From NCBI GenBank assembly GCA_002917075.1, contig NTMA01000052.1:124001-188000 (forward strand): a stretch of 64,000 bases of DNA, in the 5' to 3' direction. The translations under genes and the position numbers were made by a program. Position 1 is the first letter of the stretch, and every line of letters starts with the position of its first letter. Below are positions 1 through 11,538 of the stretch, one piece after another. The stretch is from Hawksworthiomyces lignivorus (Eukaryota > Ascomycota > Sordariomycetes > Ophiostomatales > Ophiostomataceae). Under the pieces are notes generated by a model that saw only the letters and a program-made list of their open reading frames with translations, was not told the origin of the DNA and did no database searches.

Positions 1-10
1 CGAAAAGGTT

Positions 11-379
11 ATGAACGAATATTACAGTCGACAGACTGGGATACCCGGCAAGGTCGTACGCGGAGGAGGCTTTGCAGTATTCGATCCACCGGAAGTTTCG
101 GGAGACGACGGCAAGGCGCCGCCGAAGCGAAAAAGAGCCGATACGACTACAAAAAACCCTCACCCTGCCACTAAACAACGAAGGAACCTTGAATGTGAGG
201 CCTGTCGACGTAAAGGTCACGCTTTAGAGGATTGTTGGGTTTTGTTCCCAAAAGAAGGGATTCGTGACTATACACCTCATTGGGCCAAGGCTATGGTCAT
301 GAGGACTATAGACGAGACTCCAGCGCTTAAGAAGCGATACCAAGCTGAAACGAATAAGAGGGAAATTGTCACGGGCTGA
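11..379 (+). pseudogene. Copia Gag C-terminal fragment with CCHC zinc knuckle
   Basis: A 122-residue open frame that stays open to the left edge, so the true start lies outside the window. It carries a basic stretch and then a zinc knuckle with C62, C65, H70 and C75 (CX2CX4HX4C), the RNA-binding signature of retrotransposon Gag. It ends at TGA 377-379. The protein would package element RNA in the virus-like particle. The frame does not continue into the Pol frame downstream; it stops 174 bases before the upstream stop of that frame. Confidence 0.7.
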
Positions 380-418
380 GGCCCGGGGTATAGCCTAGGC
401 CGTGCCTAGGGCTTATAA

Positions 419-495
419 GTAGGGGTTGACGGAATAACACTGTCGTGTTATTTCGTACGCATCTTTTGGTGCATCGGTCAGAAGTGTCAACCCCT
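419..495 (+). repeat. Nested inverted repeat between copia Gag and Pol frames
   Basis: Outer arms AGGGGTTGAC (about 420-429) and GTCAACCCCT (about 485-494) are perfect 10-bp complements. Inside them AATAACAC and GTGTTATT form a second perfect 8-bp stem around a 4-base loop (about 433-452). In RNA this would fold into a branched hairpin in the space between the two element frames. No known function can be assigned. Confidence 0.6.
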
Positions 496-591
496 CACTT
501 GAGCGGCCCCGCCGCCAGAACCGTTACAGAAATGAAGGAGGAGAAAGCGTGAAGTGGAGGCCGGAGTCTGTCTGCCTTCCCCTCCGAACCC

Positions 592-1509
592 GTGATTTCG
601 GAGGCGGTATTCGCAGCAGGCCGGGAGGCTATTAGTCGAGGGACTAAGAGCCTTACCGTATTAGACTCTGGGGCCACTATCCACGTATTCAGAGATAAAG
701 AAAGATTCAGAAATCTGACAGTCCCGTCAGAGCCCACCTTTCTACAAGCAGGATCAACCAAATGTGAGATCGAAGGCTTAAGGGAGATCAAAATCAGTCT
801 AATCAAGCCTCGCAACAAACACAAAAAAACCCTGAAGTTATTGGAGGCAGTTTACTGTCCTGATTTCGTGATTAATGTGGTTTCACTGGACTGCTTGAGG
901 GAGAAAGGAATATTTTGGGATACCCAATACAACTTCATATACCCAAAGGAACGGTCCCGTATCCTAGGAGATATCCACAGACACAACAGACTCAGCCTTA
1001 TTGAGCCTTTAGCAGTCTTCTCTCGACAACTTGACACAGAAGAAGCTATAACCTTTTATGCCAACAAAGATTCGCGCCCAATCATACTACCTACACAAGA
1101 CCTCTGGCACCGACGTATGGGGCATCTACCGTCTGATGCCTCAGGCCAATTGGCACTTCAGACTAAAGGCATCTATATACGCGGGCCTTCTATGGTTGAA
1201 TGTGACGCCTGCGGCAAAGCGAAGATGAAGAAGCAGGTATCTCGACGATCACGTAACGACCGTACAACGCTGGCGCCAATGGAGTGTATTCAGATAGATT
1301 GGACTGATTTCATGAAAGATTTTGAGGCCTATAGCAGGGCTATGTTCATGACTGACGTTGCTACTGGATATATATTTGACTATTACTCCTGGGGCAAAGG
1401 GACTGACCACGAACACTTAAGATGCCTTCAGGACCTATATGCCTGGGCAAAAACACGCCAATACCTTATCAAGACTATCCAATCAGACAATGAGATGAAT
1501 ACTCGCTGA
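592..1509 (+). pseudogene. Copia Pol fragment: protease, pre-integrase and partial integrase
   Basis: The frame is open from about 553; the first possible initiator is GTG at 592, so there is no convincing start. Visible parts in order: an aspartic protease motif LDSGATIHVF near residue 25; the GAG-pre-integrase block LWHRRMGHL; the HHCC zinc finger of the integrase ending in CDAC; and core motifs around DWTDF and QSDNEM that match the first two catalytic Asp regions. A TGA at 1507-1509 ends it before the catalytic Glu and before reverse transcriptase. It is a broken remnant that cannot support transposition by itself. Confidence 0.75.
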
Positions 1510-2067
1510 CAAAATCCCTGTCTTCCGTCATATCTCGGCTACATTGGCGGAGACAAGCCAGAGCGGTCTACGATGCATGCAAGCAACAAAAAAAAAGGAA
1601 GAAGAAAGAAGAAGAAAAAAGAAACGATATAAAACAAACCCCTCAGAGAAAGCTGTCGCCATCACGTCACACAGAAAAGCTGCGAGCGGGAATGCTAGCT
1701 TCGGATAGAGATTCGGCTCGAGCTTCGGCTAGCTGCTGCACCCTTTGTGCATATGCGGAGCTGTGAGTATTGAACGGCCGCGTTTTTCACATGTAATATC
1801 GTCAGATAAGCATGCATACACGAGGGATGGGGGCCTAGCCGTGAGGTGCCCGGCATCGCAGAGATGCAATGATAGTGCAAAAAACTATTGCTGTTGAAAT
1901 CCCTCTACAGAATAGATTGCTTATAGTACAATATACTTTTTTGTTTTTCCATCGCCAGTGAGAATATCCAAGGAAAAGCCCCCCCAGGACAGTAGAGTAG
2001 TACACCAAGAAGAGGAAGGAGGAAAAGAGGGGTAAGAAATCAAAGACAAAGACGTCATCCGTAGCCC
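1510..2067. other. Gap between retrotransposon relic and ferrochelatase 3' end
   Basis: It starts with further degraded integrase-like sequence to about 1570, then an A-rich tract (1588-1635) and unremarkable DNA. It includes the 3' end of the ferrochelatase transcript, which reads leftward. I see no gene, LTR or tRNA. Confidence 0.5.
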
Positions 2068-3543
<1,476 letters not shown>

Positions 3544-4392
3544 GGTATCTTGTCTAGTCTGAGGCTGTCGTCCAAGAACGAGCAATATCCGCTCACGTTT
3601 GGCAGGTCGTCTGATCTAGAGAGTAAGGGTCTTCTCTGGGGGAAGGGTTCGTCATACAATCGCGGCGCTGCCGAGGCTCATGGTCGATCAGAAGAAAGGC
3701 GGAATCTGTGTTTTACAACTGTCAGAGGAGCGGACAGCGAGACTAAAGAGATATTGGCGGAGATAGGAAGAACGCACAAAGAAGGAGATAATTGAAGAGA
3801 ATAAAAAGAGAATAGAACTCGAAGAAGACGGGAAGAAAACCACAACATGAATCACTTGCCTTCGGCCGTTTAGAATCGCCTCGTTGTTCGTTGGCTGGTC
3901 TCGGCACTTATTTTTTCGGTCTCATTTAGTGACTCCAATCCGCCACCTTTCAGTGGTTTCAGCGGGATTCAATCGGAGACACGAGCGCTGTCCCCTCCAC
4001 TTCGGACTTTGGCCTGGCCGCTAGCAGAAGGCAATTGCCCAATGAGGAGTAGCCTAAATACCTTTAAGGCTTTTTAGCGTCTGATTTGGAACACGTGATT
4101 CCGCGACAGACCCCGCAGGCAGGAGCTCCAGCTGCAGCGCGTCTCACTGTAGTTAATATGCGTAGATAGTGCCTGTAGGATTTTAGCAGGTGCTATGCCG
4201 TCACTTCTCGCGCCTTGCTGCCTGCTTGGCCCACTTTCGCTCTGTGCGATCCGGCGATTCATATCCTCGCAGCCATCCGCTCTCATCCCGTCACTGGTAC
4301 AGGGAGCAGAAGGAGAAAAACAATTCAGAGACTATTAGGTACTAGAGTTGTATGAAACTGAATCAGAAAAAAAAAGGAATAGACGGAAAGAA
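3544..4392. promoter_or_regulatory. Divergent promoter region, ferrochelatase / KU70
   Basis: About 850 bases between two outward-reading starts. It contains CT-rich and A-rich leader tracts (about 4365-4392 before KU70) and a TGACTCCAATCC stretch near 3931, but no motif I can assign to a known factor with confidence. No other gene is visible. Confidence 0.5.
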
Positions 4393-6642
4393 ATGGCAAG
4401 CCGTGATGAAGGCTACATAAAAGAAGAGGACGATGACGGCGACGAGGAGCTCGATGAGAGCGTAAGTGTCCTCCATTTGTCTCTCAATTCGATCTAGTTA
4501 TAACAGACGAGAAGAGGGATATGGATCCAAATTGCAGTTTCTTGCTGACAGCAAATGACAGTTTTTCAAGGCGCAAAAAGATGCTGTCATCTTTGCCATT
4601 GACGTGAGCCCGTCCACGCTGGAGCGGCCGCCCCCCAGCAAGGCCAAGAAGGCCGACCAGGACAGTGCCGTCTCGGCTGCGCTGCGCTGCGCCTACCAGA
4701 TCATGCAGCAGCGGATCATCGCCCAGCCCAAGGACCTGATGGGCATCCTCTTCTTCGGGACCGACAAGTCCAAGTTCCGCAGCTCCGCGGACGAGGACGA
4801 AGAGGCTGACGGCGTGCCCATCAGCCATGGGTCTGGCTACCCTCACTGCTACCTGTTCATGGACCTGGGCGTGCCGGCGGCCGAGGACGTGCGGGCGCTC
4901 AAGAGCCTGGTAGAGGAGGGTGAGGACCCAGACGAAGTGCTGACCCCCACGCCGCCGGGCACCCAGTCCGTGACCATGGCCAATGTGCTGTTCTGCGCGA
5001 ACCAGATCTTCACCACGAACGCGCCCAACTTTGGCTCACGTCGCCTCTTTATCATCACTGACAACGACAACCCGCACGCCGGAGACAAGGCTGCGCGGTC
5101 GGCCGCTGCCGTGCGCGCCAAAGACCTGTACGATCTCGGCGTGGTCATTGAGCTCTTCCCTATCAGCCGAGAGGACAAGAAGTTTGACCTTACCAAGTTC
5201 TACGATGTAAGGCGAGATCATACATGCGTATTCCTCTTTTTTTTGTCGTCGAGAGAGATCGTACCAGACTGACACGACCAAATAACCAGGACATCATCTA
5301 CCGCGACCCCACCGCCGAGACGGCGATGCCCGATAGGGTTGTGGCGTCCAAGTCGGGCGACGGGCTGACGCTGCTGGCGTCGCTGGTGTCCAACGTGAGC
5401 GCCAAGCAGACGCCCAAGCGCGCGTATTTTTCGAACCTGACGTTCGAGGTGGCACCGGAGCTGGCCATCTCGGTCAAAGGCTACGTGATGCTGAACCGGC
5501 AGAAGCCGGCGCGCACGTGCTACGTGTGGCTGGACGGCGAGCGGGCACAGCTGGCGACGAGCGAGACGACGCAGGTGGACGCCGAGAGCGCGCGCACGGT
5601 GGCGGCCGAGGAGGTCAAGAAGGCCTACAAATTCGGCGGCCAGTACGTGTACTTTGCGCCCGAGGAGCTGCGCGCGCTCAAGCAGTGGCCGTTCCCGGAC
5701 GCCTGGAAGGGCAAGGGCCTGCGCATCATCGGCTTCAAGCCGCGCGTGCTGCTGCCGCCCTGGGCCGCCGTCAAGCGCGCCGTCTTTGTCTACCCCAGCG
5801 AGGAGGACTACGTCGGCTCCACGCGCGTCTTCTCTGCTCTGTGGCAGGCGCTGCGCCGCGCCGACAAGATCGCCATCGCCTGGTTCGTGCCCCGCGTCAA
5901 CGCCAACCCGGTGCTGGTGGCGATCCTCCCGTCGGGCGGCGGCGGCGGCAGTGAAGAAAAAGACCAAGAGGAGGAGGACGGCGGCAGCGACCCTCGCCGC
6001 GCTAACCCTCTGGGGCTGCCGGACGGCCTCTGGCTGTGCCCGCTGCCGTTCGCGGAAGACATCCGGCGCGCAGACAACGACCGCGAGCCCGTGCGGCCGC
6101 CCGCCCGCCTGACGGCCCTAATGCGGCCCATCGTCGAGAACCTGTTCCTACCCAAGACCGTCTACAACCCGGCCAAGTACCCCAACCCAGCCCTGCAGTG
6201 GCACTACAGGATCCTGCAGACGCTCGCCCTCGAGGAAGAGGTCCCCGCCGCCGGCGAAGACCTGACCCTGCCCAAGTACCGCGCCATCGACAAGCGCGTC
6301 GGCGGCAGCCTCGTCGAGCTCAAGGAGGCCGTGGAGCAGGAGGCCAAGCAGCTCACGGACCGCCGCGCCGTCAAGCGCGAGGCCGACGACGACGACGACG
6401 ACGCCCCTGCCGGCAGGCCGCTGGCCAAGCGGCCCAAGAGCGACGCGCCCTCGTCGGGCGCCAAGCGCGGCGCCGGCAAGATCACAGGCAAGGAGCTGCG
6501 AGCCGCTGTTGACAATGGCCGGCTCGGAGCCATGACCGTCGCCCAGCTAAAGGAGATCCTAGCCAGCAAGGACTTGAGCGTGGCCGGCAAGAAGGCAGAA
6601 CTCGTCGAGCGCATCGAGCAGTGGGTAGAAGAGAACTTGTAG
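4393..6642 (+). CDS. KU70: Ku70, DNA-end-binding subunit of non-homologous end joining
   Basis: With Ku80 it forms the ring that threads onto broken DNA ends, recruits ligase IV and also guards telomeres. Exons 4393-4461, 4562-5206 and 5290-6642 all join in phase 0 to 688 residues. An acidic N-terminus leads into the Ku N-terminal von Willebrand-like fold ([24 protein letters not shown]). Next come the Ku core beta-barrel ([29 protein letters not shown]), the C-terminal arm, and a terminal SAP domain (about residues 638-688, [15 protein letters not shown]...[10 protein letters not shown]). This order is specific to Ku70; Ku80 has no SAP. A Gly/acidic insert (about residues 455-480) and an Asp run before the nuclear-localisation-like KRPK make it somewhat longer than usual. 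Loss of this gene in filamentous fungi is known to raise homologous integration. Confidence 0.95.
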
Positions 6643-6976
6643 CCAGTTGCCTTGTGTGGCGATGCAGTGTACGATGGGGGGCAAGGTTCCGAAAAAGGGA
6701 TCACGTAAATCTGTACAATGAATGAACGACAGGCAGCACGCTGTCATGCATGATACTGCGATGTGAGTTCCGCTTGTTTTGGCTGCAAAATCTATAGGCG
6801 TATCTAGTGAAGAATTACTGCGACAGCCCCTTAGAATTCATGTGCCGCTGCCAAAGTGGCCGTTTTCACGTACCCTTTTTGGCCCTGCTAAGGGCTATTG
6901 CTTCTGAGCTAGCATTTAAACTTCTTCCTGGTTTCGTCTCATTATCACCATCATCTCCACTCAACTCATCCTCATC
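6643..6976. promoter_or_regulatory. KU70 3' end and leader of the small secreted-protein relic
   Basis: About 330 bases with no gene. The last 40 bases (about 6935-6976) form a CT/CA-rich pyrimidine leader, ending in repeated TCATC just before the ATG at 6977. This is typical of highly transcribed fungal 5' untranslated regions, which supports a once-active gene to the right. Confidence 0.45.
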
Positions 6977-7317
6977 ATGAAAACCGCCTATCTCTCTACC
7001 TAAGCCTTGGCTCTGGCCTTTACCTCGGCTATGGCCTTACTCCTTACCAATCCCTCTCGCACCTCGTTGTCGCCGCCCCTGGTGTCCCACGACGTCTGCT
7101 CGTTCCAGGACTTTGAGGCTACCAACGAAATTCTCGGCAGCCACCCCGGCAAAGACCAGCTCGTTTACAGGCTCACATTCACATACTGGGCTTTGGTATG
7201 TGACAGTGCTCTGTACTTCTAAGAGACAAACTCCTCACTGTAGAGATCATCAAAGACGGCGGCACATGTCCACTGAAAACGCCAGCCAGAACAGAGCCTC
7301 TTGCCTTTAAGCTGTGA
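6977..7317 (+). pseudogene. Small secreted protein, interrupted by a stop in the signal peptide
   Basis: From ATG 6977 the frame reads MKTAYLST, then TAA (7001-7003), then continues open in the same frame as ALALAFTSAMALLL and a short mature part with one Cys (HDVCSFQDFEATNEILG). A GTATGT donor at 7196 and an AG acceptor at 7244-7245 join in phase to IIKDGGTCPLKTPARTEPLAFKL and a stop at 7315-7317. Ignoring the TAA, this is a roughly 95-residue protein with a classical hydrophobic signal and two cysteines, as in small secreted or effector-like proteins. No family is recognised. It could instead use a later ATG (7007 or 7031), which would damage the signal. Confidence 0.4.
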
Positions 7318-7456
7318 AATAGGAATATTTGGTTAAAAGCTATTGGAATACTGAGATTCATGCCCAAGTAGCGTAAAAAGCCGGCTCACTCCATCACAGT
7401 TTCCAGACTCTTAGTCTCTTAATGAATGCTCAACAGCCGCCATTGCCGGCTTGAAG

Positions 7457-9235
7457 TCACTCTGCCCTTTCTTTATATTGCCTAAGGGCATAGTACTCAT
7501 ACCTTGAAGCAGTGCGGATCCGAAATTCTTTTCCCATTCTCAAGAAGAGGCCTGTGGTCATCAAAATGACACACGCAATCAGCAACACGGTGACTAAGAC
7601 ATATTTGATTCCTACCGCAGCAATCCAAGGCGGAAGGGCGAAGATAAAAGCAGTGCTGAAACTATTTCGTATCACCGTGACACCAACTAGCGCATCTCCA
7701 ATAACCTGTGTGCGTTAAGCATGGCTCAATCAAGTAGGAAACACCTGAGTAGAACTTACATCTCTGTACGAGTCGGTCAGGTAAGTCACAACGACGCTGT
7801 TAATTGGAACCACGCCAATATTGTATAATGCTAGTCCAACAGCAATAACCTGCCATGGCAGCTGATTGTTTAGTCCAATGCCAAACAGAAGGGCACCGGC
7901 AGGGACGAACGGGAGGAATGGTATAATGCACCAAAGCCGCATCTCCGGATCGTAAATACCATTCTTGCGACGAGAGAGATATACTATCATCCAGTCACTC
8001 ACTGGGCCTATGATCAGGGCCCCAATAGTGAGGCCAATCATCCTAGGTACGCTCATTAGACCAATCTGATCTGAACTAAAATTATATGGTGGCTTGAGCA
8101 AAAGCGTTGACAATGTAGTTGCCATCACAGCTTGTAAGCCTATTAGGACGCCATACACCAGTGCCGCGAAAGCGACACCAGGTATAGTCACGAGGATAAT
8201 CATAGGTTGATATATATGGCTCAAAATTGAGTTGGTTTGACCAGAAGAGTTTGTGGTGGTAGTGATTGCCAAGCGTTGGTAATAAGTTTTTCTTGGAATT
8301 GTAGGATTTATTGAAACGGCATAGGTTGGAGGAGCTAAATTTTCCTCTATTTTTTGAATTGAGGCAGATGTTATCTCGTAGACAGAACCAGCTACGGCGT
8401 GCGGAACTGCGGCTGATTTATGTTCTGTGCAAGTCGGCGTTTTATAATCTGAAGTTTCAGTGAGACCAAGATTCGAAAGATCGTCGGCTGTGGTACATCG
8501 TGCAAGATCAGGGGGCGCCTGACGAGGTGGACAGAATTTGGTCTCTTCATATCCGAAGCCGACAAGGAAGATGGCAACTCCAAAGAAAATGACATTCCAC
8601 CACCAAACCCATCTCCAACCTTGACCCTTAGTGATATAGCCGGCGATTAAAGAGCTAAGATAGCTAGACAGCTGCAGCACCCAAGCATAAATGGCGTTCA
8701 TTCTTCCGCGTTGATGCACGAAGAAAACGTCAGCTATAGTCATTTGAACGATGACTTCGGCGAGGCTTCCAAATAGGCATTGTAGAGAATTGATGAGGAG
8801 GAGATCTGGGACGGTGCGCATCTTCGCAGACCAAATGCTAAGAGCAAACTGAAGAATAGTGGTAAAGAGATAGAGAGGTCGACGGCCAAATTTGAGAGCA
8901 AATGGGATCAGCAAGATAGAGCCAATGGCTAGAGAAGCACAACCAATTGCGTAGCTATCGTCGAGAGCTGTGTCACTGAATCCAAGCTCTTTTTGCATAG
9001 GGCCCCATGTAGGTGTGTTCGCATCGATAAACTCGAAGACCATCGCAACATAGAAACAGACGAGCCCAAAATTCCAATATTTGCGCCATTTGCCCCAGTT
9101 GAGTGGATCGTTGGGATCTTCCGATGGTCGCGGCTGCGGGATAATGTCACTCCCAGCTTTCAAGTTTAGATCCTCGAGGCACACAGTACCAGGAGGCCAC
9201 ATACTAGAGTTGTTGTTGGCGAGAGAAGGAGACAT
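7457..9235 (-). CDS. MFS transporter, HOL1/DHA1-like
   Basis: Twelve-segment major facilitator at the left end of the accessory cluster. Exons 9235-7760 and 7705-7457 join in phase 0 (SYRD|VIGDALVG) to 574 residues. The N-terminal DPNDPLNWGKWRKYWN leads into segment 1, and the GRRPLYL loop between segments 2 and 3 is the MFS signature. A long cytosolic loop near the middle separates the halves, and RKNGIYDPEMRL is the typical HOL1-family C-terminal half motif. HOL1-type fungal carriers move organic cations, polyamines or metabolites; the substrate here is unknown. ATG 9235 is chosen because upstream in-frame residues lack an ATG and membrane logic. A CGG-N11-CCA palindrome lies 390 bases upstream. 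Confidence 0.85.
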
Positions 9236-9927
9236 AGCGACACTTTTTGGTCGGGATAATATAAGTGATTTGGAGAATAACACTGGGTTTTGGCTTCTGA
9301 AAACTTGATTAAAACCAATGGAGTACTTATATGGGAAATTTATAGAACAAAGGTTCACAAGGTACGTCAAAGACAATCTCCAGCCATTCTGTAAAGATTG
9401 TTATCATTTAGACTATCTCCAAGAGGCCGCGTTCGAATACGCATCGTTGCACTCGATCGACATAAAAACCTCAATCCTTATCAGAAAGACTAGTTGTAGG
9501 AAGTAACCGCGCGTAACTTGGCGTGTTAGGTTGTGAAGAATGGTTCTGGTCGTTACATCCGACAAGTCACGGACCAGCCACAAAAGGCTTGGAACTAGGG
9601 CTAACGCTCCGCATGGACTGACTCTGGAATTTCATATTCCGAGGAATTGATACTAGTGTCATGTATGTTTAAATGCAATTTACTTCATTGAAAAAAATGT
9701 GAGCAAAGTGACGTGGACTTTCAGAACCTGAGAACGTACGCATCACTTCAGAGGTTCCACTTTCTATCCATTACAGGAATTAAATCCACCAGCCCGCCGG
9801 CGGCTCTAGTGACTGAATTCTATTCGTTCTCAACGAAGCTTCGCTCTTGGGTGCCAATCCACTTCCAGCTTCTGATATCCCTTTATGCCATTTGATTGTT
9901 TCTAGATATTCAGATATGAGTCCAGAT
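9236..9927. promoter_or_regulatory. Promoter of the MFS gene; 3' end of the reductase gene
   Basis: About 690 AT-rich bases. The only feature I can support is the 17-bp palindrome at 9625-9641, listed separately. No gene is visible. Confidence 0.5.
9625..9641 (-). promoter_or_regulatory. Putative zinc-cluster operator, site B
   Basis: On the minus strand it reads CGGAATATGAAATTCCA: CGG, 11-base spacer, CCA. It is 15/17 identical to site C (19214) and 16/17 to site A (11359). It lies 390 bases upstream of the MFS start and is the only such site in that promoter. Flanking sequence is not shared with the other copies, so it is not simply a dispersed repeat. Confidence 0.6.
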
Positions 9928-10989
9928 TTAATAGAAGTTATCTACAATTATACCTAAATTTTGCACCTTCGCCATCTCTAAAAGCTGCTTGCCAACTACA
10001 AGGTCCATAAGAGCCATTCCTACACATTTGTAGATAACATTACACCCTTTGGGGACTCGTATTTCTCTAGATGGGCCAACGTCTTGCAAAACATATCCGA
10101 TTTCGATTAATTGCTCCTCTGGTATCCTCGCTGTAACCAGTTCGCCAGCTTCCTCCAGGCATGCTTCCTTTGAATCAACATAAATCTTGCCTCCGCCAGA
10201 TAGAAGAGTTGCAGTATCAATCTCGCGCATGTGTGGTTTGTACGAACCGATCAGCGATATGAACCGCTGTTTCAGCGGCTCTGAGCCTCGAAGATATGAA
10301 AAGGGGAAGTTTGGCTCAGTCGATGGAGTACAGCTGAAGATCACGTCGCATTGCTGCAACTCCTTTCGAAGTTCGTCATCGTAGTTGGCGGCGTCATCTT
10401 TTGCTAATGAGACGAACTCAACCTTGTTATATTGCTGGCGGAGACTGACAAGCTTATCATTGAGTAAAGACTGGAGCCTCTCAGCGCACCGACCAACAAA
10501 CGTGATGCGGTCAACAACATCCGGGAATAGCAATAGCAATAATCGTGCATGCCATTCTGCCTGCAGACCGGATCCGAAAATCAATATAGATGATTTCGGG
10601 ATTGAAAAACAGCGCATTAGTAGGATCATTGTTGTCATGGCAGTCCGAAATGCCGTGATTTCTCGAGCACCGAGGAGGCCATATAGTCGTCCATCTGCTG
10701 CAAAGATGTTGATCACACCGAGAATACCACTCTCACTGATGGTGACTGTCTTGATACAGTGATTGATAGAATCGGACACAGGCATGAACAACGACAATTT
10801 ATTTGCTCTACTGAGGATACTACTGCGTGGCGGCTGGTGGAGGAATCTCTCCCCTGGCGAAATAGTAGACTTCGACTCCATAGAAAAAATAACAAGCGCG
10901 TTAGCCAAGGAATCAAGAATATCATGACATTGTAATCTGTTCAATTGATGACAGATTTGGGTCACCTGGTAGTCTGTAAGAATATGCAT
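9928..10989 (-). CDS. Ornithine cyclodeaminase / mu-crystallin family protein
   Basis: Uninterrupted 353-residue protein of normal family length. The family includes ornithine cyclodeaminase, alanine dehydrogenases, ketimine reductases (mu-crystallin) and SbnB-type amino-acid synthases; all bind NAD(P) and work on amino/imino acids. Visible marks are the conserved Lys80 in HCIKTVTI, the GLLGAREITAFRTAM block (residues 104-119), the Rossmann turn FGSGLQAEWHA (GxGxQA, residues 138-148), and the DVIFSCTPSTEPNF and GSYKPHMREID blocks lining the active site. It starts at ATG 10989 and diverges from the TauD gene across a 549-base promoter holding operator site A. Which reaction it performs cannot be decided from sequence; it is probably cytosolic. 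Confidence 0.88.
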   Translation of the reverse strand: MHILTDYQVTQICHQLNRLQCHDILDSLANALVIFSMESKSTISPGERFLHQPPRSSILSRANKLSLFMPVSDSINHCIKTVTISESGILGVINIFAADGRLYGLLGAREITAFRTAMTTMILLMRCFSIPKSSILIFGSGLQAEWHARLLLLLFPDVVDRITFVGRCAERLQSLLNDKLVSLRQQYNKVEFVSLAKDDAANYDDELRKELQQCDVIFSCTPSTEPNFPFSYLRGSEPLKQRFISLIGSYKPHMREIDTATLLSGGGKIYVDSKEACLEEAGELVTARIPEEQLIEIGYVLQDVGPSREIRVPKGCNVIYKCVGMALMDLVVGKQLLEMAKVQNLGIIVDNFY

Positions 10990-11538
10990 ATCTCAAACTA
11001 TAGTTTTCAAGTAACTCGGTATTGGTTAAAGGTTGGTAAAGAGTTTTTCTTGGTCCTTTTAGCAACTTCGATAAACTTTCGAAAGCCAGCTTCAAAAAAC
11101 AATCGAGATGCTTCTGAGTCGATAAGTCTTTTATTGCTGAAAATTCAATGTCTAGAATTCGTATAGTTATAACAAATTATGGTGAAAATATATTCACTTT
11201 GGTAAAAATTATCAGAGGCACAGAAAGCGATTCTCTCCAGCCACTTAGTCCACGCGACATAACTACGATTCCAAGTTCCGGTCCTTATTCGGAGCAACTC
11301 TGTGCTAGTGCTTCAAGTCATGAGTGAAAACATTGATGAGAGTGATCTACGCTTGTGACGGAATATGGAATTCCACGTGAGATGGAATTCCACGGACAAA
11401 GTAGAGTTTAGGAGCTCGGCGGATGACATCTGATCCTGTAACTGCTTAAATATCCTTTGAGGACGACGACAATGGCAAGATCAAGGCAATTACACTTTGG
11501 CAATCAAATTGAAACAATCTCTATCATCCTCAACAAGA
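10990..11538. promoter_or_regulatory. Divergent promoter, cyclodeaminase-like / TauD genes
   Basis: 549 AT-rich bases between two outward starts. They hold operator site A with an imperfect tandem copy (11359-11394) and a weaker look-alike on the minus strand at 11264-11280 (CGGAACTTGGAATCGTA, 12/17). Three HGATAR matches (11069, 11120, 11209) are present but not above chance. Confidence 0.6.
11359..11394 (+). promoter_or_regulatory. Putative zinc-cluster operator, site A, tandem pair
   Basis: The first copy, 11359-11375, is CGGAATATGGAATTCCA (CGG-N11-CCA) and is followed by CG. The next 19 bases, 11376-11394, repeat it with 16/19 matches and share TGGAATTCCACG, whose first ten bases are a perfect palindrome. 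The two copies are 17 bases apart, about one and a half helical turns. The pair sits 163 bases before the TauD ATG and 370 before the cyclodeaminase-like ATG. Confidence 0.65.

Larger units (their letters stand above)
1..1509 (+). mobile_element. Ty1/copia-type LTR retrotransposon, degenerate fragment
   Basis: Two separate reading frames give the copia order: a Gag end with a zinc knuckle (11-379), then protease, GAG-pre-integrase and the start of the integrase core (about 553-1509). The left side runs off the window. The right side stops inside the integrase, and I find no reverse transcriptase, RNase H or LTR after it, so the copy is truncated and probably inactive. The order protease-integrase is diagnostic of copia rather than gypsy elements. 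Gag and Pol are separated by several stops and a long inverted repeat (419-495). Confidence 0.8.

Noticed and set aside
5218..5967. 249-codon minus-strand frame over KU70
   Set aside because: Antisense shadow of the KU70 third exon, rich in Arg/Ala/Leu/His, no domain.
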